This document shows positions 1 to 5,106 of a stretch of 5,668 nt of DNA, piece by piece. The stretch is from an uncultured Prevotella sp. (GTDB lineage Bacteria > Bacteroidota > Bacteroidia > Bacteroidales > Bacteroidaceae), in contig CAMQBR010000072.1 in assembly GCA_946999045.1 (NCBI GenBank), forward strand, positions 1 to 5,668. Direction: 5' to 3'. The translations under genes were made by a program, and so were the position numbers. Every line of letters begins with the position of its first letter. The stretch's first letter is position 1. The notes beneath the pieces are model-generated. The model saw only the letters and a list, made by a program, of their open reading frames with translations, made no database searches and was not told where the DNA came from.

Positions 1-469
1 AGTCAGAAACCTTATACTTCTTTTGGATGAACTCCTGCAAGTGGATTCTCGTGGAGTGATAGCTTGCCATTGACTCTTTTCTGATGTCTACACCGATATG
101 ACTTTCTTTCTCTTTGATGAGCATATCAAGCCTTTCGATGAGCATGCACCGTGTCTGCACGCTGCCTTGAAACTGTTCCTTCACCTCGGTTGCGCCAAAT
201 GGGCAACCTCTTGCAAGCAAAGACTGATAGGCTGACTGAATGGACAGCAGCAAGTTCTCCAACCTGCCATTCACCTCCACCGCCTCACGGCTCTTGCCAT
301 CCATTCTGCTCTCACGGGGATTCCACAAATCGGGATTGCAGGAGAGCTTGCAACTGAACTGGGCGATGGAACGCCCAATGGTAATGCGTCCCATAATCGG
401 AGCCTTGCCCGACTTGTACAGACCGCTCTTTTTGAGGTAGAGCAACACCTTCATTTTTTCTGTTTTCAT
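1..469 (-). CDS. Tyrosine-type site-specific integrase, N-terminal part (runs off left edge)
   Basis: The minus strand is open from an ATG at 467-469 to the window edge, giving 156 residues. The protein begins MKTEKMKVLLYLKKSGLYKS and continues GKAPIMGRITIGRS (21-34) and LWNPRESRMDGKSREAVEVN (about 49-67). This is the N-terminal arm-type DNA-binding domain of Bacteroidales tyrosine recombinases carried on conjugative and mobilizable elements. Residues about 105-156 look like the start of the SAM-like core-binding domain. The catalytic domain with its R-H-R-Y residues lies outside the window, so activity cannot be judged. Family members integrate and excise mobile elements by strand exchange at att sites. 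Met6 (452-454) is an alternative start, and neither start has a clear Shine-Dalgarno site. The segment is visibly richer in G+C than the genes to the right, which fits acquired DNA. I am sure of the family; which element it belongs to is unknown. Confidence 0.88.
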   Translation of the reverse strand, partial: MKTEKMKVLLYLKKSGLYKSGKAPIMGRITIGRSIAQFSCKLSCNPDLWNPRESRMDGKSREAVEVNGRLENLLLSIQSAYQSLLARGCPFGATEVKEQFQGSVQTRCMLIERLDMLIKEKESHIGVDIRKESMASYHSTRIHLQEFIQKKYKVSD

Positions 470-470
470 A

Positions 471-510
471 CGCTTTGATGTTTTGTGGCAAAAATACCAA
501 TTTCAAAGCG
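471..510 (-). promoter_or_regulatory. Integrase promoter -7 box inside a 40-bp dyad
   Basis: On the minus strand, 489-496 reads TATTTTTG, a full match to the Bacteroidetes -7 consensus TAnnTTTG, 20 bases before the integrase ATG. No good -33 TTTG was found at the usual spacing. The box lies between perfect 8-bp inverted arms, CGCTTTGA (471-478) and TCAAAGCG (503-510). A dyad centred on a promoter suggests an operator through which the integrase or an element-encoded regulator could control int expression. The -7 match is seen in the sequence; the operator role is inferred. Confidence 0.5.
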
Positions 511-882
511 TTCCTCACTTATGCAGAAAACTGCCAACCGCAGCAACAGCCACACGAGCGAAAATAATTCAGTTACCGAACATTGCTCCATCGTTACCTA
601 TGGCAAAATCGGGTAACGGTTTGGTAACTGAACTTCTGCCTAAATCTGCATATTCCTGCCCTTTTTGAAAAGAGTACTTCTATGCAAATCGTTCTGTTTC
701 TTCCTCATTATCAATTAGTTTACGCCAACTTCGATTTCTTTTCATTTTCGTTGATTAGTTACTTTGCTACAAATACAAAATACACCTCTACAATTCTTCT
801 TTTAAACTGAACAAAAATAACAAATTAAGAAGCTATATATTGTCCTTTATTTCCATAAAACATACTATTTTTACCAATATTA
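511..882. other. Gene-free region between integrase and AraC promoter; probable element/chromosome boundary
   Basis: I find no convincing gene on either strand. The left part (to about 660) has the more mixed composition of the integrase gene, whereas from about 700 the DNA is strongly AT-rich. Near this change, GTTACTTTGC at 758-767 differs at one specified base from GTANNTTTGC, the core site reported for IntDOT of CTnDOT. The other attachment end is not visible, so the boundary is a hypothesis. Confidence 0.35.
568..632. repeat. Nested inverted repeats built from four GTTACC half-sites
   Basis: TTCAGTTACC (568-577) and GGTAACTGAA (623-632) are perfect 10-bp inverted arms; the match runs on to 13 of 14 bases. 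Inside them CGTTACC (592-598) and GGTAACG (612-618) form a second perfect 7-bp inverted pair. The motif GTTACC thus occurs four times in 57 bp: two copies in one orientation and two in the other. Lying about 100-160 bp upstream of an integrase gene, these are reasonable candidates for arm-type integrase or directionality-factor binding sites, or for a cruciform. No protein binding can be shown from sequence alone. Confidence 0.6.
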
Positions 883-914
883 CTTGTTACTTTTTTCAAT
901 TTTATATATCTTTG
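883..914 (+). promoter_or_regulatory. Predicted promoter of the AraC-family gene
   Basis: TATCTTTG at 907-914 fully matches the Bacteroidetes -7 consensus TAnnTTTG. CTTG at 883-886 matches three of four bases of the -33 TTTG, with a 20-bp spacer. Transcription would begin near 920 and read into the AraC gene at 1191. The leader would be about 270 nt, of which 188 are MITE copy A; without the insertion it would be about 80 nt, a more ordinary length. Confidence 0.5.
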
Positions 915-961
915 TGATAGATTACTAAATAGACTAAAAACCATAGGTTATTCCTGTTAGG

Positions 962-1149
962 GGGCGGTTCTATAAATTAGCTTTGATAGATTATGAGACT
1001 ATCTTTTGAGGTCAATTTGTTTATGAAGGAGTATAGCGAGCTATACGACTGAACGAACAAGCAAATTGAACTAAAAAGAGTCCACAAGATGACAAAACGT
1101 AAAAAGACTGACATAAAAACTTTTACGGTGGTAATTTATAGAACCGCCC
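962..1149 (-). mobile_element. MITE-like element, copy A (inverted orientation)
   Basis: This 188-bp non-coding element has perfect 18-bp terminal inverted repeats: GGGCGGTTCTATAAATTA at the left end and its reverse complement at 1132-1149. Its reverse complement aligns along its whole length with copies B and C at roughly nine positions in ten (by eye). The conserved core is at 1031-1046. The target duplication is imperfect: TTAG (957-960) plus one extra G at 961 on the left, TTAA (1150-1153) on the right. Two bases of the inner palindrome arm (AGTTC rather than GAGGTC) have decayed. It ends 41 bp before the AraC start codon and lies downstream of the predicted promoter, so it is probably transcribed in the leader. 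It encodes no transposase and would need one in trans. Confidence 0.9.
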
Positions 1150-1190
1150 TTAAACGACTTAGGTAAACACATATACATTAAAATACAAAC

Positions 1191-2075
1191 ATGGAGAATA
1201 ATAATATAGCGAAAATTACAATAGAACGCATTAAAGAGCTCACCAATGAAGGCTGCTTTATTGGTAACGATTTGGCTTTTTTTGACAGATTTGAGGACAT
1301 ACCTTTTCCGCTTGAGCCACGCAGAATGAACTGCGTTTTAGCGGCCATTTGTTTGAAAGGTCGTGCACAATACACTGTTGACACCAAGGAATGCACCATC
1401 GGAGAGAACGATGTTATTATTTTAAGCGATGGTCAGGTGGTTAGCGATTTCATGCTCAGCAGCGATTGCAAGGGGGTTGTGATGATGGCATGCGAAAACT
1501 TTATGCAAGATATATCCAAGAGTATTCGCGAAACATCATCGCTGTTTATATACTCAAAGACCCATCCTGTTTTGCATCTTAACAAGCAAGAGTCTAAATC
1601 GTTTTTGGAGATTTATAAATTAGCTAAAGCAAAAGTAACCGAAAAAAATCATCATTTTCAGCGCGAAATAGTTTGTACATTGTTGGGAGCTCTTGTCTAT
1701 GACATTGGTAACGATATACGGCGTAACCAACAGGAGCAGACAACATTTAAGCAAAGTCGTGGAGAAATGATTTTTAGTAAGTTCCTTAAACTGGTAGAAC
1801 AGAACTTCAAACAAATACGAAGAGTAGGTTGGTATGCCAATGAGTTAGGCATTACGCCCAAGTATCTATCAGAAACAGTGAAGAAAGTAAGTAAAGAAAC
1901 ACCTAATAGCTGGATAGATAGCTACGTTACAACCGAACTTCGTTTGCTATTAAAGAACTCATCAAAAAATATAAAAGAAATTGCCAAGGAGATGAATTTC
2001 CCAAATCAGAGTTTCTTAGGCAAATATTTTAAGGACAGAACAGGTATGTCGCCTTCTGATTACAGAAGGTCTTGA
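1191..2075 (+). CDS. AraC-family transcriptional regulator
   Basis: This 294-residue protein has the two-part layout of AraC/XylS regulators. Residues about 1-180 form a cupin-like sensor domain with a beta-rich stretch (CVLAAICLKGRAQYTVD, then TIGENDVIILSDGQ). Residues about 190-294 carry two helix-turn-helix motifs. The first is around VGWYANELGITPKYLSETVK (about 212-231); the second starts at IKEIAKEMNFPNQSFLGKYF (about 261-280) and is followed by the family signature DRTGMSPSDYR. It should be a cytoplasmic DNA-binding activator or repressor responding to a small ligand; neither ligand nor targets can be read from the sequence. The ATG at 1191 has an AT-rich leader without Shine-Dalgarno site, normal for Bacteroidales. 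Its 3' end overlaps the convergent DUF3109 gene by 16 bp. MITE copy A lies in its leader and could alter expression. No obvious target operon is adjacent in the window. Confidence 0.92.
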   Translation: MENNNIAKITIERIKELTNEGCFIGNDLAFFDRFEDIPFPLEPRRMNCVLAAICLKGRAQYTVDTKECTIGENDVIILSDGQVVSDFMLSSDCKGVVMMACENFMQDISKSIRETSSLFIYSKTHPVLHLNKQESKSFLEIYKLAKAKVTEKNHHFQREIVCTLLGALVYDIGNDIRRNQQEQTTFKQSRGEMIFSKFLKLVEQNFKQIRRVGWYANELGITPKYLSETVKKVSKETPNSWIDSYVTTELRLLLKNSSKNIKEIAKEMNFPNQSFLGKYFKDRTGMSPSDYRRS

Positions 2076-2662
2076 CGCTTTAATTGTTCTGCCACAGCGC
2101 ACAATTCCTCATACCATTCTTTGCCAAACCTGCGGATAAGCGGTTCTTTTAAGAATTGATAAATAGGCAAATTCATTTCGTTACCTTTCTTTACTGCACA
2201 CTGGCAAATGCTCCAGCGATGATAGTTAAGACCAATAAGTCCATTTCCCAATGCCTTTTCTCTTATAGGATACAAGGCACACGAAATGGGTTTGCAAAAC
2301 TTAGTTTTTCCGTCTCGATAAGCTTTCTCTAATGCACAAAGACACCATCCTTCCTCATAACAAGTAAAAACGCAATCTTTTCGCCCCACAATACTCGTTA
2401 CCAAGTCGGCTTCCTCATCTATATATACGACACCCTGCTTATCTAACACTGCTTGAGCCGATGCCGACAAGTTGTGCCAAACAGCATCTAAGCTATTCTC
2501 AATACCAGACACTTCGTCCATAGTTACAGGAGCTCCTGCATCCCCCTCAATGCAACAAGCCCCATGGCACGCATCCAAATCGCAACAAAAGTTTTTAGTA
2601 AAGATGTCTGGAGATACCAAAACATCTCCTATTTGCACAATAGGAGGCAAATTATTGTTCAT
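2060..2662 (-). CDS. DUF3109 family cysteine-rich protein
   Basis: This 200-residue protein matches the conserved Bacteroidetes family DUF3109, whose biochemical role is not established. It has a dense cysteine pattern. CCDLDACHGACCIEGDAGAP contributes Cys26, 27, 32, 36 and 37. A second group, CVFTCYEEGWCLCALEKAYR (97-116), gives Cys97, 101, 107 and 109, followed by FCKPISCALYP (Cys123, 128) and CQC (153-155). Such clusters, also seen in the YkgJ/UPF0153 type of protein, are thought to bind zinc or an iron-sulfur centre; this is inference. There is no signal peptide or membrane segment, so it should be cytoplasmic. The ATG at 2660-2662 precedes IVQIGDVLVSPDIF, typical of family N-termini, and the length is normal. 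It starts 37 bp after the ung stop on the same strand, so the two are probably co-transcribed. Its 3' end overlaps the AraC gene. Confidence 0.9.
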   Translation of the reverse strand: MNNNLPPIVQIGDVLVSPDIFTKNFCCDLDACHGACCIEGDAGAPVTMDEVSGIENSLDAVWHNLSASAQAVLDKQGVVYIDEEADLVTSIVGRKDCVFTCYEEGWCLCALEKAYRDGKTKFCKPISCALYPIREKALGNGLIGLNYHRWSICQCAVKKGNEMNLPIYQFLKEPLIRRFGKEWYEELCAVAEQLKRQDLL

Positions 2663-2699
2663 CTAAAAGGTCTCTATTTATATGGCATTAGCCTACCCA

Positions 2700-3365
2700 T
2701 TACCAACAAATAGGTGCTAATCCCTGTTGTTGTAAATATTCATTACAGCGTGAAAAGTGGTGATTTCCAAACCAGCCACCTCTGTTAGCAGACAGGGGTG
2801 AGGGGTGTACACTCTCTAACACGCAATGTTTTTGTTTATTAATTAAATAAGATTTAGAACGCGCATACCCACCCCATAGCAAAAAAACTATATGTTCTTT
2901 CTCATTGCTAAGGGTCTTAATCACGGCATCCGTAAATGTTTCCCATCCTCTATGCTGATGACTTCCAGCTGCATGAATGCGAACAGTAAGCGTGGCATTG
3001 AGTAACATTACGCCCTGTTTTGCCCAGCGAGTTAAATTACCTGTTGTGGGAATCTGTGTTCCTAAATCTGCTTGTATTTCCTTAAAGATATTTTGAAGCG
3101 ATGGAGGAAAAGGCACACCATCGTTAACGGAAAAACTTAAACCATGCGCCTGTCTGGGTTCATGATAAGGGTCTTGTCCTATAATCACCACTTTCACATG
3201 GTCGAATGGGCACAAATTAAAGGCGTTAAAAATATTTTTACCTTCAGGAAAGCATTGAAACTGTCTGTATTCTTGTCGCACAAACTCGGTTAATTGTGCG
3301 AAATAAGGCTTATCAAATTCTGTTTGTAATTTTTCTTTCCACCCCTGTTCTATCTGTACCTGCAT
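2700..3365 (-). CDS. ung: Uracil-DNA glycosylase (family 1)
   Basis: This 221-residue protein excises uracil from DNA by cleaving the N-glycosidic bond, starting base-excision repair of deaminated cytosine or misincorporated dUMP. Family-1 motifs are all present in order. GQDPYH (63-68) carries the water-activating Asp65. GLSFSV (75-80) contains the uracil-stacking Phe78. LLNATLTVR (121-129) contains Asn123, which reads the uracil edge. HPSPLSANRGGWFG (187-200) supplies the catalytic His187 and the DNA-intercalating loop. Full length fits the family, and no key residue is missing. The ATG at 3363-3365 is the natural start: the predicted -7 box is about 37 bp upstream and the N-terminus aligns with relatives. 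It is the first gene of a probable two-gene unit with the DUF3109 gene. The protein acts in the cytoplasm on the chromosome. Confidence 0.97.
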   Translation of the reverse strand: MQVQIEQGWKEKLQTEFDKPYFAQLTEFVRQEYRQFQCFPEGKNIFNAFNLCPFDHVKVVIIGQDPYHEPRQAHGLSFSVNDGVPFPPSLQNIFKEIQADLGTQIPTTGNLTRWAKQGVMLLNATLTVRIHAAGSHQHRGWETFTDAVIKTLSNEKEHIVFLLWGGYARSKSYLINKQKHCVLESVHPSPLSANRGGWFGNHHFSRCNEYLQQQGLAPICW

Positions 3366-3401
3366 ATCTTCAATAAAAAAAATACTTTTATTTTTGGGTT
3401 A

Positions 3402-3409
3402 CAAAATTA
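3402..3409 (-). promoter_or_regulatory. Predicted ung promoter, -7 box
   Basis: The minus strand reads TAATTTTG, a full match to TAnnTTTG, 36 bases upstream of the ung ATG. No convincing TTTG lies at the usual -33 spacing. It would give a short leader of about 30 nt and drive ung and the DUF3109 gene. Confidence 0.45.
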
Positions 3410-3786
3410 CTGCAAAAAATTGAGTTATAGTACATGAGGGCGTTTTTTTATAGCAAGAAAATTATCGGCTCTATTATAAAAAACTTGACGTTAGCAAAAA
3501 AGACATTACTAAAAAGCTATAATTAACATATTATCTTGAGAACTATAGATATTTTCTGTGAAACAGATTGCCACAAAGAACACTATTCTTATACCCATTT
3601 TTCTTTAAGGCTGCTTCTATAATAATTGTCCCTTACAGAGCATTATCTTATTTTATAGGGTATATACCTCAACACAGTGGCAAGCCCCATATGCGCTATA
3701 TTACGACACTCTTTCGGGACTTAATCTAAAACTCCTTGTCTTATACTCTATTCTTTAACAAAAAGACTACTCCCCTACTATTATAA
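3410..3786. other. Gene-free AT-rich intergenic region
   Basis: No open frame here resembles a protein and no RNA gene was recognised. The stretch is AT-rich with no clear terminator hairpin. It separates the ung promoter from MITE copy B and may be degraded DNA. The last four bases (ATAA, 3783-3786) are the left target duplication of copy B. Confidence 0.5.
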
Positions 3787-3975
3787 GGGCAGTTCTATAA
3801 ATTACCAACCTAAAGTTTTTATGTCAGTATTTTTACGTTTGTCATCTTGTGAGCTCTTTTTGGTTCAATTTGCTTGTTCGTTCAGTAGTATAGCTCGCTA
3901 TACTCTTTTACCCATAAACAAATTGACCTCAAAAATAGTCTCACAATCTGTCAAAGCTAATTTATAGAACCGCCC
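3787..3975 (+). mobile_element. MITE-like element, copy B
   Basis: This 189-bp non-coding element has terminal inverted repeats matching at 17 of 18 positions (GGGCAGTTCTATAAATTA on the left, GGGCGG... on the right strand). It is bounded by a perfect 4-bp target duplication ATAA (3783-3786 and 3976-3979), direct evidence of transposition. The conserved core GTATAGCTCGCTATAC is at 3888-3903. The inner left arm reads GGTTCAATTTG against GAGGTCAATTTG expected from the right arm, so the internal palindrome is partly decayed. It lies downstream of hsp20 and its terminator, in the same orientation as copy C. No transposase is encoded. Confidence 0.93.
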
Positions 3976-4002
3976 ATAAACGTTTTTGTTACATATCTAC
4001 AC

Positions 4003-4040
4003 AAAAAGTCCTGCCCTCACATTGAGAGCAGGACTTTTTT
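4003..4040 (-). terminator. Rho-independent terminator of hsp20 (works on both strands)
   Basis: AAAAAGTCCTGC (4003-4014) pairs with GCAGGACTTTTT (4028-4039). After one C/A mismatch, CTC (4016-4018) pairs with GAG (4024-4026) around a 5-base loop. Both sides end in runs of A or T, so the hairpin has a U-tract in either direction. It lies about 50 bp past the hsp20 stop and would also shield hsp20 from readthrough from the left. Confidence 0.85.
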
Positions 4041-4085
4041 ACAATTTATCCCTAAAACAGATTTACAATTTATCCCTAAAACAGA
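4038..4085. repeat. Perfect tandem duplication of a 24-bp unit
   Basis: Bases 4038-4061 and 4062-4085 are identical 24-bp units, each beginning TTTACAATTTATCC. They sit between the hsp20 stop codon and its terminator and overlap the terminator's last T residues. The head-to-tail identity points to recent slippage or a small duplication. No function is evident. Confidence 0.9.
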
Positions 4086-4088
4086 ACC

Positions 4089-4514
4089 TTATTCTACAGT
4101 AATCTGTTTACCCAAAGTTTCTACTATTTCTTTACGTTTTGGCAATGTTACTGCTAACACCCCTTCCGACATTTTAGCAGAGATTTTCTCCTTATCAACA
4201 TCATCTGGCAAGACAAGCGTCTGTTCGAAGCTTGAGTAACTAAACTCTCTACGCAAGAAGTGAGCCTTTTTATCATCTTCTTTCTTCTCTTCTTTCTTTT
4301 CCATCTTTACGGTTAAATTACCGTCATTGTCAATGTTTACCTTAAAATCATCCTTCTTTAATCCAGGTGCAGCCAACTCAACAACATAATCGTCATCGTG
4401 TGCTATCACATTGATTGCAGGTGCTGTGCTATTTAATCTTGGTGAAAAATCTACATTCATCAAATCGTCAAATACACTTGGTAACCATGAATTTCTTTTA
4501 CTTACTGGTAACAT
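4089..4514 (-). CDS. Hsp20 / alpha-crystallin family small heat-shock protein
   Basis: This protein of 141 residues is an ATP-independent holdase that binds unfolding proteins in the cytoplasm under heat or other stress. The alpha-crystallin domain begins at APAINVIAHDDDYVVELAAP and includes LKKDDFKVNIDNDGNLTVKM. A lysine/glutamate-rich loop (KMEKKEEKKEDDKKAHFLRR) follows, then FSYSSFEQTLVLPDDVD and the signature AKMSEGVLAVTLPK (A-x(4)-G-V-L). The C-terminal ITV fits the I-x-I/V motif that docks subunits into oligomers. The start is chosen from the ribosome site: AGGAGG (4523-4528) lies 8 nt from the ATG at 4512-4514 but only 2 nt from the in-frame ATG at 4518-4520, so MLPVSKRN is favoured over MIMLPVSKRN. 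It has its own promoter and terminator and is flanked by MITE copies B and C. No CIRCE element was seen. Confidence 0.95.
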   Translation of the reverse strand: MLPVSKRNSWLPSVFDDLMNVDFSPRLNSTAPAINVIAHDDDYVVELAAPGLKKDDFKVNIDNDGNLTVKMEKKEEKKEDDKKAHFLRREFSYSSFEQTLVLPDDVDKEKISAKMSEGVLAVTLPKRKEIVETLGKQITVE

Positions 4515-4522
4515 AATCATTT

Positions 4523-4528
4523 CCTCCT
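4523..4528 (-). promoter_or_regulatory. Strong Shine-Dalgarno site of hsp20
   Basis: The minus strand carries a perfect AGGAGG in an otherwise A/T-only stretch. Strong sites of this kind are uncommon in Bacteroidetes and none of the other genes in the window has one. Its spacing decides between the two possible hsp20 start codons in favour of 4514. Confidence 0.8.
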
Positions 4529-4641
4529 ATTTTTATTTTATTATTATTTCGTTGTTTTTATTATTTTCATTAATATACTCACAAGATGCGTGCCACCCGA
4601 TACACACTGCCATAATGTCTATTTTCTACCACGTTTAGACG

Positions 4642-4674
4642 CAAATATATGTCATATTGACACACTTCGTAAAA
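4642..4674 (-). promoter_or_regulatory. Predicted hsp20 promoter with small dyad in the spacer
   Basis: On the minus strand TATATTTG (4642-4649) fully matches TAnnTTTG. TTTT (4671-4674) matches three of four bases of the -33 TTTG, with a 21-bp spacer. Between the boxes TGTCA-tat-TGACA (4650-4662) forms a perfect 5-bp-arm dyad that could be an operator. The implied leader is about 120 nt. The promoter is a consensus match; the operator is a guess. Confidence 0.5.
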
Positions 4675-4818
4675 TTAGAACTATCATTCAGAGCCCTATC
4701 AAGTTTTATGTAGGTAGCAGAGACGGTTTGATATAGGTTAGCTGAAAATTCCTAAGGTGCACCTCCTAAATATATAACACTCTGTTTTATTACATAGAAA
4801 TTATATCATTTCTTTTGA
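4675..4818. other. Short gene-free spacer between hsp20 promoter and MITE copy C
   Basis: No gene is visible. It contains the perfect 10-bp palindrome AGGTGCACCT (4755-4764). Its last four bases, TTGA (4815-4818), are the left target duplication of copy C. Confidence 0.5.
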
Positions 4819-5011
4819 GGGCGGTTCTATAAATTATCAACATAAAGTTTTTTATGTCAGTCTTTTTACGTTTTGTCATCTTGTGGACTCTTTTGAGGTC
4901 AATTTGCTTGTTCGTTCAGTCGTGTATAGCTCGCTATACTCCTTCACTCACAAACAAATTGACCTCAAAAAGAGTCTCACAATCTGTCAAAGCTAATTCA
5001 TAGAACCGCCC
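4819..5011 (+). mobile_element. MITE-like element, copy C (best-preserved palindrome)
   Basis: This 193-bp non-coding element has terminal inverted repeats matching at 17 of 18 positions and a perfect target duplication TTGA (4815-4818 and 5012-5015). Inside, the arm at 4886-4906 (ending GAGGTCAATTTG) pairs with 4955-4976 (starting CAAATTGACCTC) almost perfectly, with one extra base in an A/T run. The core GTATAGCTCGCTATAC is at 4924-4939. The intact inner arms and clean duplication suggest copy C is the youngest or nearest the ancestral form. It lies between the yaaA stop and the hsp20 promoter. No transposase is encoded; by its 4-bp duplications and GGG-starting ends an IS5-like transposase is one possible partner, but this is unproven. 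Confidence 0.94.
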
Positions 5012-5106
5012 TTGAATCTTCAAGCAAAAGTACTTGTTGCTGAAGCGAGCATTTGTTATTTACGAGGGTTTGATATTGATAGACTTCCTTAGGAGAGTTC
5101 TATCAA

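Noticed and set aside
151..440. Short plus-strand open frames over the integrase
   Set aside because: They are shadows of the minus-strand integrase, whose sequence is clearly recognisable; the plus-strand peptides have no family character.
483..668. 61-residue plus-strand open frame upstream of the integrase
   Set aside because: It runs through the inverted repeats, has no ribosome site and resembles no protein or excisionase.
3437..3454. GGGCGTTTTTTTATAGC resembling a fourth MITE end
   Set aside because: Only the first bases match the terminal repeat, there is no partner end and no core sequence nearby.
3787..5011. Composite transposon carrying hsp20 between copies B and C
   Set aside because: Each copy has its own perfect target duplication (ATAA, TTGA), which shows independent insertions.
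962..5011. CRISPR array or tRNA/rRNA genes
   Set aside because: The repeats are far too long and too widely spaced for a CRISPR array, and no tRNA-like cloverleaf or rRNA sequence was recognised anywhere in the window.
5018..5104. Terminator for yaaA
   Set aside because: Two weak hairpins (5018-5045 with a bulged A; 5078-5104) are present, but neither is followed by a T-run on the minus strand.
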